The translations under genes were made by a program, and so were the position numbers. The notes below the pieces were generated by a model, which worked only from the letters and a program-made list of their open reading frames with translations, ran no database searches and was not told the DNA's origin. Positions 11,001-23,104 of a stretch of DNA of 64,000 bases are shown in pieces. Position 1 is the stretch's first letter; each line of letters begins with the position of its first letter. The stretch comes from Diadema setosum (lineage: Eukaryota > Echinodermata > Echinoidea > Diadematoida > Diadematidae), in assembly GCF_964275005.1 (NCBI RefSeq), contig NC_092699.1, forward strand, positions 16,034,149-16,098,148, in the 5' to 3' direction.

Positions 11001-14000
11001 GATTATTCAATGTGTGTATACATAAGTGTGACTGTGTGTGTTTGCGCGCGTGTGTCTATCATCTATGTCACTGGTCTATGTGTGTGTTCACAGCGCGAAT
11101 ACCGGTATTTTGCTATGATCTTCAGAACACAAAATCAAAAGCAGGTTTAAGTACATGACACAGTCATAACCACTATTTGTTTAACCATGTGATACATAAC
11201 TATTGTTTAATAACTCTTTGGAAACAAATTATATTTTACCTCGATAACAATGTCATATTCATCTGAGGAAATAGTAGCCGCAGCAACAGAAGCTAATTCG
11301 AGACTGTATCTTTTCCAGTTTTTCTTCCATCTCTCTCTACCTATATCTCTTAACATGGACCTGGTCAGACTAAGTATGGTGTGTCGGTGATTAGCGCGGA
11401 GTACAGAGGAAAGACTCCCTATGCCTGCCGAGGGTTAGCCGGCTTCCCCTATTGGTACGTGGTGGCAAAGTTGGTCGACGTCAGTCTCGTTCTCTTCGTA
11501 CTCCCAGTCACCCTCACCGCGATCATCTACACCGTCATGGTCTTCTACGTTCGCCGGAACAACCGCAAGTTTGTCAAGGTGATGGGCAACACTCGACCTC
11601 CCGTTTATGATGTATAATAGTTCTGGCACGTTTCCACGACAGATCTTCCATAAACCTTTGATCCTGTCGCCTTTACGCACAATACTTACGATTGTCTGAT
11701 TCTTTTTTTCCGGTTGTATTGATTTATAAAATAATATATGACGTAAACTTACAATGGAAGCAGGGTCTATATCTGTGTTGTAATCATGAGATCGTGCACC
11801 TCGCAGTCAGATCAATACCAGAAATAAAGTGAACAGTTGAGTTGTGCTCCCAGTACACCCACAAGTGTTTTAGATTAGAATAATGGTATCACAAAATGAA
11901 AAGGCCAGGTCATTAAAAGAGGAAATCCGCCGAAAAGAAGAATAAACTTCAAAAGAAAGAGAAAAATATTCCCCACAGAACGATACAAAAATGACAAAAA
12001 TTAGATTAGAAATAAGGAAGATATGATATTTTGGAATTTCACATTTTTTTTTTTCGGAAAACACTTCTTGAACAGTCGTTATGAATTACGATATTCAAAT
12101 CAGCAAGTTGACGATGTCATGCTATCACAAGTTCTTATTCCTTTCATACACAGAAATGACCCAGAAGAGAAAAACCCAAACAAATATTTCAGCTATATAT
12201 AAACTTGCCTTGAAAGCAACCTAAAATGAAAAAAAAAATGTTAACTTTGATACATCTTGTTATGGGAACATGCATTTACTTGTATTAGCTAACAATAAAA
12301 TTTCTTTCTTTTTTTTAGAATTTCAGCTACAACATACATGAAAAATTGTGAGGGTATGACATCATCAACTAGCTTATTTGAATGTTTTCCAAAAAAAAAA
12401 ATAAATATCATAATATCTTCCTCATTTTCCATCCGATTTTTGTCATATTTGTATCGTTCTGTATAGAGAAGATTTTCTATTTCCTTTTAATTTCGTCTAT
12501 TTTCGGGGTGGATTTCCTCCTTAACCCTTTGCGTGCTTTGAGTACCGAATAAACACAGAAAACCTCATAGCATTGTACACACTGTCCGAAGTCCCTGACA
12601 CAGAAAGTGTTAAGGGGATTTGAGGACTTTATCAAAATAATGATTCTCTCGAAAGTGAAATTGATAACATGAGAGATCGAGCAACCGCGTGAACAAAAAA
12701 ATGAATGTAATCAAGAACATGATGATGACCCATTTTCCCGCCAGATGTCGAGCCAAGAAAATAAACTCCGATCACACTGGAAGACAGCCCGAGTGTTGCT
12801 TATCATCTTCGTGGCTTACGTTGCTTGCTACGTCTTCTCGGTTGCTCACATCCTGGTCCAACTCTTCGACCCTTTCAACAGATCAACAATCCTCGCACAC
12901 GTCAAGAACATAGGTGGGTAATTAGCTCACCTGAAGCGCGAAGCCCACTGCTGGTTGGGATATTTGTTTGTTTCATTTTGTTTTGTATTGTATTGTTTTG
13001 TTATTTTTACTTCACTTGCACCTATTTTCCTTTCATTCCACTTAATCATCCGCTTTATTGAATAATAACTGAAGTAGCCTAATACCGGAAACGGATATAA
13101 GAGACTGGTGCTTACAACTATCACTCCAAACCCCGTATACAGCACCACAATGCATTTGTCATATTTGTCATATTGGAGACACTGTGGTATAGTGGATACG
13201 ACGCCTGGAAGTGGATACGACTCCTCCCATTCGGAGGACCCAAGTTCGAATTCAGTCCAGCGTAGGGACTTTTTGTAAAAACAGAGTATAAAAATCGCGT
13301 TTACAGAACATACTCAAATTTCTTGGGAATTAAACGTAGTAAAAAAAAAAAAAATCACCGTGAAGGACTATGATCATAACTTATGAAAACTTCATTTTAC
13401 TGTATGTACGGGCAGAGCGACTTTCACTTTACCATTCGTCTGAAATGTATTCATTAAAAGCTTAAACGTGATCGCATTGTTCGAGCAATAAAAATTATTC
13501 TCATATTGCTAAAAAGCATAGAAGAAAGGGAAAATGTAAGGTTTACTAAAGATATGTTTCAGGGGGCACACTCGAGGACGCGAGGCTACCATCTATACAC
13601 TAAATTTCCTCATCAGTAAGTATTAGTGTATAGTCAGGGCTCGACACTAACGGTGGCCCGGTTGCCCGGGGCCACTAAAAATGAAAGTCGGGCCACCAAA
13701 TTTCAAAAAAGGGCAAATTTTGGTGGCCCGCCTGGGGCCACCAAAATTTTGGGAAAAGCATGTTAATAAATTCGTAACTTTTTGCGCCGGAAATTAGCAG
13801 ATAAATTTGTTCAAAGGATGGATGAACAGGACTGAATGAATGCCTGAGAGTGAGTGTTGCAAATTTGTTGAGGTTTATTTATGAGTAGATATGTCCAACT
13901 TTCAATTCTTACTATGATAAAGCTTAAATATTTGACTCATCAAAAAAACAGGACTTTTAATGTTTTGAGGGGTTTTTTTTTTTGCTTTTTTTTTCGGGCC

Positions 14001-14651
14001 ACCAAATTTTCCTCTCGGGCCACCAGAAATGTGAAATTATGAATCTTGGTGGCCCCATCGGGCCACCAAAAAGAAAAGTTAGTGTGGAGCCCTGGTATAG
14101 GTATTATAATGTATATTAATAATGTATTATGATTTTAACCGCATTTTCAGGTATGAAATTGACAACTTTTAGACAAGAAAAGTGCCTTTATTGCTCATTT
14201 TGGTCTTTAAATAAGGGGGGGGGGGGCAAAAACTCGTTTTGCCCCAACTACCTACCACTACCACTAGTGGTAGTGGTTGTTCCCTCCTTGTGAATGGCGG
14301 GAACAAAGATCGTCGTATATGGAGGTCTTCAAGAGCAGTAAAAATTTTCTGTGTCGTTCTACGCTCAAGAGACGTCATTTTTGTTCTCCTTGTTGTTGTC
14401 ATGAGGGTAATTATGAATATTACATCATTTGTTTGTTTCTTACAGGTCTGTTGTCCCCATTCGCCAATAGCTTTATGAACCCTGTCATCTATTTCATCAT
14501 CAACCCCCGCTTCCGGGTAGGTCTCGGCAAACTCTTCGGGCTGAGCCCGAGCAAGAAGCAGGACAGATCTCAGGTCAAAAATAAACCAAATACCGCCGAA
14601 TCGGCAAGTAACAAGACGGATTCGACCGCTGTCCCGTCTAAAGTTATCTGA
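5016..14651 (+). CDS. Class A (rhodopsin-type) GPCR, gene A, six coding exons
   Basis: Predicted seven-helix plasma-membrane receptor of 406 aa. Exons: 5016-5355, 6724-6892, 9804-9930, 11369-11578, 12745-12913, 14446-14651; intron phases 1, 2, 0, 0, 1. The N-tail has about 70 residues and an NGT sequon at N30. TM1 is about 72-94 with GN; TM2 has LNLAAGD with D115 (2.50). C145 (3.25) should pair with C232 in loop 2. TM3 ends in DR/Y at 169-171, split by intron 2; TM4 has W197; TM5 has P258 and Y266. TM6 is atypical: the FxxCWxPY core reads F304-V-A-Y-V-A-C-Y, lacking Trp6.48 and Pro6.50. TM7 has NPVIY (350-354) after ANS, as in peptide receptors. Loop 3 is short. The donor of intron 2 is GC (CAG|GCAAGT). 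The start at 5016 fits the TATA box; 4833 is an alternative. The nearest relative seen is gene B downstream. The ligand is unknown; a peptide is a guess. Confidence 0.88.
6458..6648. mobile_element. MITE in intron 1 of gene A
   Basis: Short inverted-repeat element bounded by CAGTGGCGGATCCAG and CTGGATCCGCCCCTG and flanked by a CGCCGG direct repeat (6452-6457 and 6649-6654). No coding capacity. CAGnGGCGGATCC-type ends are commonly seen in hAT-like elements, but a 6-bp duplication is shorter than the 8 bp expected for hAT, so the superfamily is left open. Confidence 0.75.
6893..7811. repeat. Tandem duplication starting at the 5' end of intron 2
   Basis: Two direct copies, about 6893-7365 and 7366-7811, at high identity with a few small indels. 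Each contains AAGGCGCTCTATAAATG followed by an ATT-rich run (a SINE/LINE-tail-like signature), an (AAAG)n stretch and about 300 bp of unique sequence. The first copy begins at the splice donor of exon 2 (GCAAGTA). The copies end in ATTGTAAGTA at 7363-7372 and 7809-7818, so the junction shares AAGTA microhomology. Confidence 0.9.
8283..8781. mobile_element. Nested TTAA-flanked MITE
   Basis: Bounded by AGGTACTAGCCCACATTTG and the inverse of AGGTATTAGCCCACATTTG, with TTAA on each side (8279-8282 and 8782-8785). The TTAA target is typical of piggyBac and Kolobok elements. It sits within the larger TA-flanked element, so it inserted later. It carries a 78-bp tandem duplication and codes for nothing recognisable. 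Confidence 0.85.
8391..8546. repeat. 78-bp tandem duplication inside the nested MITE
   Basis: Two nearly identical copies starting TTGTCTATACCATTCGATAA at 8391 and 8469, each ending with a small hairpin of the form GGGTCATCCCGACCC or GGGTCAACCCGACCC. Confidence 0.9.
10555..10830. repeat. Degenerate GGTTCGTTATTCCGAA minisatellite in intron 3 of gene A
   Basis: Diverged repeats built on TTCGTTAATCCGAA and GAAATGAAATA motifs, for example around 10741-10760 and 10803-10820. It is the inverse of the AACGAACCTTCAGAATAACG family found in intron 3 of gene B. It lies about 540 bp upstream of the TM5 exon. Confidence 0.65.
12521..12613. mobile_element. Miniature TTAA element (about 93 bp)
   Basis: Bounded by TTAACCCTTTGCGTGCTTTG and AGAAAGTGTTAA and containing GAGTACCGA. 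It matches a better-preserved copy at 22076-22165 and a partial copy near 20345. It is too small to code and looks like a very short MITE of a TTAA-targeting family. Confidence 0.65.
13171..13285 (+). mobile_element. tRNA-derived SINE-like sequence in intron 5 of gene A
   Basis: An A-box-like TGGTATAGTGGATACGACG is followed, about 55 bp later, by a B-box-like AGTTCGAATTC, with no pairing acceptor ends. GTGGATACGAC is duplicated inside the head (13192 and 13210 areas). The body motifs of the other two SINEs are absent, so this is a different family or a head-only copy. Confidence 0.6.
13635..14094. mobile_element. hAT-like MITE rich in GGGCCACC, intron 5 of gene A
   Basis: A 460-bp element with ends CAGGGCTCGACACTAAC and, inverted, GTTAGTGTGGAGCCCTG. 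A GTATAG direct repeat flanks it (13628-13633 and 14095-14100), compatible with a decayed 8-bp duplication. The subterminal regions hold repeated GGGCCACCAAA motifs in both orientations, which could serve as transposase-binding sites. No reading frame was recognised. Confidence 0.75.
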
Positions 14652-16850
14652 AGACGCGCTTTTTCTCTTTGTGATGTAAAAACTGTATTAAAGATGGACT
14701 TGTGATCTTATGTGCACACTCATATACACTCATATCTACATTCGTAGTATGCTAATCAAACTTTTTAGTATTGATACAGTTGTAAGGGTTTTGACCCTCT
14801 TTGGATGGGGTGATTGTAAAAAAAAGGGGGGGCTTTGAGATATTTTAATCATCGTGAACATGATTGGACATTTGGAGGAAAATAGACCTGTACAGTGACA
14901 TGATATATTCTATGATCTAAATGATACATTACAATATATAAGGATTTGATCTCCCAATAATTTTTTTTTTCTTTTGAATCACCAGCTGGTTAGAATCATC
15001 TCCATCAGATTCGCTTGCATTGAAATGGCAATCCAGTCATCTTCTAAGATAAAAAAAACAACAACCAACCAACCAACCAAACAAACACACATACAGACTT
15101 CTTCTGACACGTCAGGGAGGAAGGGAGAGAAGGAAGGGGTAGAGAGAGAAAGAGAGGGATAGAGAGAATTGTTAAAGAAGAAGAAGAAGACGAAGAATTA
15201 AGTGAGTTTCTATGAGCTGATGATAATGCCTCACTGATTTATATCAACTTGTAATAATCGTAAAAGTCAGGTTGCCGAGATCCAGGTTTACATTAAGAGT
15301 TCAACTTGGTATGCGAACAATCGTCATCTAACCGGAACAGAATCTTAAAGGTCTTGTTTACCTTTGGGAGCAGTTATTAAAAAAAGAAGGTTCAAAATAT
15401 CACATTTAATGCACATTTGTAGGTCTGTTGTATCACAAAACATCATACCATGTAAAATTTTTACGATAAAGCCTAAAATATAAGGAGATATCAGTATTTT
15501 TCTCAATAAACCATAACTGACGGTTTAGTTTGGAAACATTTTTATTATAACATTTTGTGTATTTAGCAATACTCATCATCCATTATACGGATTCAAACTT
15601 TTTACAGTTTTTTTTTTTATCCCTAACTCACATTTTAGAATTAATTTTAAGCACTAATGCTGGGTTTTTGTTTCATCTGTAAATGGTAAATTATGCCTTT
15701 AAGTGAATTGCAAAAGGCATAACAATGTTTTGCGTTATTTTATGAGTGCGTCAATTTGTAACTGTCGCTGCATATTTCCCCCGCCTCTTTCATAACTTCC
15801 TATGTTATTAGCTCTGATTTTCCCATTAAATTACTCATTAAAAAAAACATCAAATACTCTTTTACCTATTGAAGGTATTTCTTTTCTTCGTGCCTAAACT
15901 GCTTCAATTTTAATCCTATTTCGTTACAGGGCTTTTATGTTTCTTATCAGTATGCAATCATATTGCGCTTAATAATTACCCAGAAAATATAACATAAAAG
16001 CTATTGTGTATTCTAGCGTTTCAATAGGCTTAAGTTTCCAGCAAAAAATGATTTAAACAGACGACGGTTGAGTAACTAAATACATGTAAAATTAACTGTT
16101 GTCTTTGCAGGTGGGAGGATCCTTCTGAATATCACGTCGTTTCAATTTTGAATGTTTATCTCTTTGCAAGAAGAAGAACACTTTTACTTTTTTTTTTCTT
16201 AGGAAACGTTTTACTGTATAGTTGCATGCACTTGTCACCCGAATACTTTTTCAAATGTTGAATGGTTAGGAAAGAACGAAACCGATCAAAATATGCAATT
16301 ACATAATTATGATAGTGTTTATATTGATACGAACCATGAACTGTCAGAGACAAATGAGCACTTTGATTTTAACATCGTAATCTAGATATTTGTTTGTATT
16401 CAATAAAAAAAAAAGATCACTGCATTTACCCAGGAGTGGTAGTGGTAAAGCTGCCATGTCATCAACCTTGTTGACTGTGATTTCTCATGAATTTTGAAAC
16501 ATTCTTAATCCTCATCCCAATCACTCTAAATTCTGAAACTGAAACCGTGTAACCCAGTATAACCAATTTATAGATGTTCACTAACAATGCAAAAACAAAA
16601 CAAAACAAGACAAAACAAAACAAAACAAAAAACCTTTAGGGGTTCAGATAATCACAAAAGCAAGCGCCTGTTAATAGGTAAGACAAAGCCCTCCTGCACA
16701 AACAGACGTCCTATCAAAGAAAGCATAATTATCATAAATATTCATGTGATCAGGGTATGACGTCCCAATATGAGATGGAAGTGGGAAAAATCATCTTCAC
16801 GCTGTGCTAGGCTGGTTCTTTGTTCTTTCTGCGACATGACACGTTTTAAA
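14652..16850. other. 3' flank of gene A, then intergenic DNA
   Basis: ATTAAA at 14687-14692, 36 bp past the stop codon, is a candidate poly(A) signal of receptor gene A. The remainder is AT-rich with purine-rich simple sequence at 15110-15195 and a (CAAAA)n run at about 16589-16630. No gene was found. Confidence 0.5.
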
Positions 16851-16899
16851 ACGGCTAGAAGAGAAAAACAAAATAGAGCAGCGAGAATAATCCACAATA

Positions 16900-18732
16900 A
16901 ATACAAAGTTCGCCTGCCTTACTATGTATAATTACTATGGACAATAGATGGAAGTATGTCGACGACCTGAGCATAGTCGAAATCTCTCACAAAGCCGGCC
17001 ACAACAATTTGCAATCTCATATTGAATCTGTTTGTGAATGGAGCAATGCTAATTACATGAAACCCAAGCCTGAAAAATGCAAATTGATGCACTTCACCTT
17101 CTTGCGTAATCATGTCCCCCCTCCGGTCATTACTATTGGAAACAACCCGATTGAAGTCGTATCCTCCATGCGCATTCTTGGCGTTACCATCCGATCAGAC
17201 CTGAGATGGGATAGTCAAGTACGGGAAATGATCTCGCGCGCCTCTCGGAGACTTTATATTTTGTGCTCACTCAGGAGAAACGGAGTTACCCATAATGATC
17301 TGTTGTTTGTGTACACCGTGTATATCCGCCCCCTTCTTGAATTTGCTGCCCCAGTGTGGTGCACCAACCTGACTCATGAGCAGTCACAAGCGTTGGAAAA
17401 GGTGCAGAGGAGAGCTCTCCGCCTCATCAGTTACCCCTTATATCTCCCCTATAATGATGCTCTCCGCGATATGAACATCGAGTCATTGTCTGAAAGAAGG
17501 AGTTCCCTTCTCACTAGTTTTGGAAAATCCCTCCTTCGCTCTACCCGTCACCGTGACATGCTTCCTCCTCAGCGTTCCCAACTCATAACTCGTAGCCTTA
17601 GGAACTCGTTAAATATCGACATCCCCCGAACCAGAACACAACGTTTCAGAAACTCAACAATCCCTTGCTTAGTGAGGCTACTCAATGGCTTGTAGACTTT
17701 TCTACTCATCAATGTGCAATATTCCTGACCTTTTGTAAAGTATTCTCTTTGTGTTTTTGATAGTAAATTTCATGCGTATTTTGTTCATGTCCAAAAGGTC
17801 AAGGTCAATTTCAAGTTCATATCTCTGCCCATCAATGATTCTCTTGAGAGTTTTGAGGTCGTGGGGTCAAGGGTCAAGGGTCAGGCTGGATGCTATAAGT
17901 TTGTTGTTTGGTGCTGATTTTTTTTTTCTCTTTTATGTTTTGATGCATGGATTTGTGATAGTTTCGGTGTAAGTTGAAACTTTTTGGATTTTTAGATATC
18001 TTGTTTTTTATTTAATAACTTGGATGTTCATTGATTTGGACTTGGTGGGTGGGGGTGGGAAGCACTCAATACCTTTGTGATAAATACACAGTTTTTAAAT
18101 GTTTTGTCAACTGTGTTGAAATATTGTTTTATATTTGAAATGTGCTTTAGACTTGTTTTGAGAACCACAATATGTTGTGCCATAACGGCGTCTTGAGTTT
18201 GTTTACATTCATATGATTGTGTTTATGATGCGTATCGATAATTAAGCTCAATTATTTTATTGTTCAGAAATTTGATTACTCCCTGCTCAGTTCAGTTACT
18301 CAATGATTTTTACAATCATTTGTTTCTTTACATGTGCAATATTTTTCAGTATTCGTAATCCATTATTGATAATTTTAATACATGCATTTTTATTGAGGGT
18401 TAAGAGGTCAAAGGTTTTAATCAGCGAAAAAGAAAATATTTATGCATGTACTGTTTGTTGATAATTTCCATTTGAATTTTAGGGTCTTGGTTCAAAATTC
18501 AGGGATTTGAGGCCGGGTTGAAATATCAATGTTTTATCTGTTTGTGCAGTGTTTCCGTCATATTCATATTCATATCGATAGCCAATTTCACAAATATATA
18601 TATATATATTTATTTTGTACAATGTTGTATTTCTGTTTTAATTGTAAAATGAACAATTTCAGCTGATGAGCTGCATGTTCTTTTTTATTGTCAATAAACC
18701 TTCATTGAATTGAAATTGAATTGAATTGAATG
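16900..18732 (+). mobile_element. 5'-truncated LINE with complete 3' tail
   Basis: An open stretch at 16937-17695 encodes about 250 residues of the C-terminal part of a non-LTR reverse transcriptase. It starts at the YVDD box (WKYVDDLSIVEI) and continues with ILGVTIRSDLRWDSQV, YIRPLLEFAAPVW and LEKVQRRALRLISYP. This resembles jockey/CR1/L2-like pol proteins; the clade was not resolved. The 3' untranslated part runs about 1 kb and ends with AATAAACCTTCATTGAATTG and a short (TTGAA)n array, the usual end of such LINEs. The 5' two-thirds is missing. The ORF is intact to its stop codon, so the copy is fairly young. Confidence 0.85.
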
Positions 18733-21572
18733 GTTGTTTGTGTACTTGAATGTGTTTGTGGGCGCTGCAGGATTTGATGTCCCTTCCCTTTGAAGAATGG
18801 CTAAGACATCGGGATATTCAAAAATGGAAAAAAAACCCCAAACCAAAATATGCAAGATGTTTACATTCTACTATACGCTCACAGGCTGCTGAATCTATAT
18901 TCACCCATGGAATATTTACAGTGGAATTAAATTCACATACGCCCATAGCTTTTGCTAATACATGTATTATGTGCTATGTAAATGCTTTTGTATGTGAACT
19001 TATAACTTATAATTTATGTGACACTTTACATTGTCATCGATGGATGTTGTAAACACAACACTGTATGATTTGTGTGGAATATTATCTTAATACACACATT
19101 TTGAATAAACCTCTATTAAAAGAAAATCGTCCCCATGGGAAACTAAATGACCTATAATCAGACCGCCACTGGAGTGTCATGCCTGGAATATGTATTTCTT
19201 CATATCATTTCTTTATAGGGAATTTTTAGAATCTGCGTGTAGTGTGTGAGTGTATAATGTACAGTATGTAGGAACCTACATTTGTTTTTGCTGATACAAT
19301 GCACTTCTGTTATGACAATGAACACGGTAATAACGAATTTTCGTTGTAACAAAGTGAAACTTCAGGTTCCAAAAGTCAATGGTGCAAAATTCGCTTACAA
19401 GGAACACGGTAACATAGAAGTCTTTTCTGAGAGCGATTAACAAAGGAAAACGGTTGTCCAAAGAAATGTGCTCCTTTATAATAACAAAATGCTGCTCGTT
19501 TACGAAATTTGCAGATCGTCTCTGCATGGGAGAACGTTTCACATTTCAGTTTACTTGTGAAAATCACGGAGAGAACAGTTTCATACAAGTCGGTGATTCA
19601 GTAAATTCCTCGACGCACAAACAGTAAAGGCAGTAATTATTACATAGCCCATTTTTAATATCGAGACAGGTCAAATATATATATAGTTGAATTAGAGTTT
19701 AATCGTCAAATTTTGTCGCGCTTACAATGTTGATTTTGACAAGATAAATATAAATGTGGCATAGGAAATGACTGAAACAACAGATTCACAAGTGTCTATA
19801 GAACTGGTCACAACTGGTCACAACTTCTTGGATGTTCGCGTTCCCTTCAGCTGCGCAGTGCTGAGTCGAGACGTCGTTGCCATCCAGCGCCCTGGCTGTA
19901 GCTGGCTGGCACTAGCTGCACCCCGGATCGCTTGGCTTGTCGTTTGGTAGATCTCGTAGACTTGACCCTCATCAGGGATCAGCTAGACCTTCACCGTGTC
20001 GGCAGCCGCTCCAGCTCCCTCGGCCTTTAAAACAGTCCTGCTGCCGTAGAAATGGATCCCTTCCAATACCAGAGATGTTCAAACGCAACTCAAAGACGAG
20101 TAGGCAGGTCAAAATTTAGAGTACCTCGCCGACATCGAATAAAGCCTTGTAGATAATGGATGACTGGAACCCGTATCGAGTTTCGACTGAGATCGATGTA
20201 TACGACGTGCTAGCTGAAATGTTTCTCGGTGATGAAAATAAGTTTACCCCAAACCCTGACTTTGGCATCCAGATTGTTGCGCTGAAATCTTGATTTTGTT
20301 GTCTAGATAGGAAAATGCATGAATGGTCGTGAAAGTGATTTTTATTAACTCTTTGTGGGCTTTGAATAAAAACAAAGACAATCCCAAGTGTGTGTTTGTA
20401 TGACATAGGTAAATAAATGTGCATATGTGAGGGCGTGTATGTGTGTATACCGAAGTCAAGGAACACGCTTGGTGACAGATCAAAAATTGACATTAATATT
20501 GCGGTTGTGACGAAATGTTTTGAGTCATTCTTAAAGTTTTCGTCTACTCCCTTAATTCCTTTATTCTTCATGCATTCAAAAAGTTTCCGCTCTGCATTTT
20601 TGTTTCCTTCTTTGTCTCTTATCCAGTGAAGCTGAGTCGATTGACAAAAAGTGAATCAGTGATACTTTAGCCGGTTAATTGATAGTTTGATATAATCTTA
20701 TATTATTATCTTATAGTTTTGGTATTTTATGTTTTCGAAAATTCACGTTGTTTTATAAACACCCCACCTCACGTATAATAGGCATAGGTGCTGATTATCA
20801 GTTACCTTCTCTCCTCGCTGGGTCGCAGGTCTTTCCGCCCAGCTAATCTTCTAGCTGACGCCAGCATCCCAATTATCGGTCTGTTTGAGTCTTGTTTGAG
20901 TCTAACAAGTCTGAATTGTCACGGTATCCGAAACTTGGTCATAGGTCCTCCGGGAGTGTTTGTCGGATGTCCCTCGCTTTACTAATTGACCTGTCCCGGT
21001 TTTCTTGAGCGTCATGTAGGTGAAACAGTAGTCATATATCCCAGCGAGCTTGACTTCCTGTGACGTAAAAACACGCGGATTATCAACGCATCGATGTCAA
21101 TATGCCCCTCCAGGGAGCGACAGTCGCGGATGAATTCCAGTGGTGGTATCATCAGATCACTTGGTTTCTCCGAGACCAAGCGGAAAGCCACAATTTCAGG
21201 CTTAGTCTAGGGAGGACATTATAAGGCATCTAGGACTGTCTGACATTTAATGAAGTTCTTCTCATAGCAGATATGCATTCCACTGAGAAAATCTTCTGTC
21301 TTCCCCTATCGATGCCCTAGATGTGAAGGGTTTAATTGCAAAATGAGCTCAAGCGCCATTTTTAAACATTTAAAAGTAAGTCCATCATCCAATAGAGCAA
21401 AATTAAGCCTTTCCAATAATACCTCACTTGTAACATGAGATGGAATTTTTTAGAAGCTATGATTAAGAATATCCCGTATTTTCTTATTATTTTCGTTGTT
21501 TGTTTCAACAGCTTGTGTCATAAATATCTCAACTTAACATGAATGGAGTTAGCTTGTATTGCGATAAAACTC
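18733..21572. other. Intergenic DNA with possible decayed coding pieces
   Basis: No gene is supported. A short open frame at 20156-20293 on the + strand (46 codons, starting MDDWNPYRVSTEIDVYDVL) and an open minus-strand stretch at about 21017-21210 read like protein remnants. I do not recognise either; they may belong to a decayed mobile element. A partial copy of the miniature TTAA element starts at about 20345. Confidence 0.4.
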
Positions 21573-21575
21573 TTC

Positions 21576-21889
21576 GGCCCGTATTCACGAAGGTGGTACA
21601 ATTGAAACCATGGTTTAAACCATGAACAATTTGTATGGAGCGCCAAGTGTCGCATGGCCTATTTCGTTACGAAATCAGTCATTTCGTCGACGAAATGATC
21701 ACTTCGTAAGCAAAATGTTGTCATTTCGTCAACAAAATGTCATTTCGTTACAACATGATCATTTCGTCGACGACATGACTGATTTCGCAACGAAATTAAT
21801 AATAAGGCCATGCGACACTTGGCGCTCCATACAAATTGTCCTTGGTTTAAACCATGGTTTCAATTGTACCACCTTCGTGAATTCGGGCC
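21576..21889. mobile_element. Hairpin MITE with long inverted repeats, TTC-flanked
   Basis: A 314-bp near-palindrome. Arms of roughly 90 bp start GGCCCGTATTCACGAAGGTG on the left and end with the inverse on the right (CACCTTCGTGAATTCGGGCC), flanked by TTC on both sides (21573-21575 and 21890-21892). A 3-bp target fits PIF/Harbinger-type elements. The centre is made of short repeats of ATTTCGTNNACGAAAT. No coding capacity. Confidence 0.85.
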
Positions 21890-22075
21890 TTCATGTCTAG
21901 ACGTACATAATGTCTGTATGCTCTGTATATTTGTAAGCCTGTACATATGCCTACTCATTGTTGATATCAGATAATGGTCGATATTTTCTTTTTTTAACAT
22001 AACGCTGGGTAAGCACTGGAGTGTAAAAAAAAAGACGCACAAAATATAGGGCATTGAGTAAACCTTATATATACA

Positions 22076-22165
22076 TTAACCCTTTCTATGCTTCGAGTGC
22101 CGACATGCACAGAAAATCCCAGTGTTGGGGGCGCTGTCCAAAGTCTCCTACACCGAAAGGGTTAA
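22076..22165. mobile_element. Miniature TTAA element (90 bp), second copy
   Basis: Bounded by TTAACCCTTTC and GAAAGGGTTAA with GCTTCGAGTGCCGA near the left end and CTGTCCAAAGTC near the right. It is the same family as 12521-12613. Confidence 0.75.
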
Positions 22166-23104
22166 CGAATATTTACGTCTGTTTTAGCATTTGGATAGAG
22201 GACTTTCAAATATTTTACTTGGTTGAGTAGTGATTTTTTGGGTTTTTTTTTTTTTTTTTTTTTTTTGCGACGCCTTACTTTATCAAGTGAGTACTGAGCT
22301 ACAATTACAGTAACATGAAATACATGGATTCTGGGCTATGATAAGATAAAGTATAATGTCTGTGTTTTTTTTTTTTATGCAGGCATTTTGCGTGTTCAAG
22401 CAGGATCCTCGGTTTAATGATATCAATCCTATTAAATTACGACTTAATATTTATGTATGTATACATGGTTACAGATCTTCTTATATCTTCGCGTTATATG
22501 CATGTATCTGCATATTTTTTTTTTTGCTTTTGTTTCTGCAAACGTTCGAATTTTATTTGATCAAGCTGCAACGATTGGAGTATTAGTTGTATTGTTGTCT
22601 TCAGCGTGTACGTGTGCATGTGTGTGTTTGCCTCTCTGTGAATGCGATTTCAGTATCATTCAACGGAATTCAAATAAATATAAAAAGAAACAGGCGAATC
22701 ATGCCACAGACATGAAAACTGAAGTAACATCAAGATAGGTAAGTGATTTTTTTCTTTCTTCTAAATACAGTATGTTAACATTGACGTGGATGCAATTTAC
22801 ATTAAAAGCAACAACGAATTTCATTGTATAATGTGGAGTTGTGCTAATTGTAAGATTGTAGTGCACTATCATAATTATATGATTTTCTAACCATTTGGGA
22901 GGTTAGTAGGACCCCCCTTCTCTGTAGGATAAGGCTTATGAAAGGCAGAGATTTTCAAAGCGCCCTCTATAAATCAAATGCGCGTAGTTCCCCCTCCCCC
23001 CCCACTCCGTTTAAAGACAAAACCTTCGCTAATAGGTAAACACTTCTTCGTTTCTGACTTGTCGCATTTATATCTCTAGCAAAGCTAACAAGAACACCTC
23101 AGTG
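22166..23104. other. Upstream region of gene B
   Basis: Poly-T and AT-rich sequence, no gene. CATTTATATCTCTAG at about 23066-23080 resembles a 3' splice site, so gene B may have an untranslated upstream exon. This is not established. Confidence 0.35.

Noticed and set aside
21622-21900. Open frame over the hairpin at 21.6-21.9 kb
   Set aside because: It lies inside a near-palindromic MITE and reads through its repeats.
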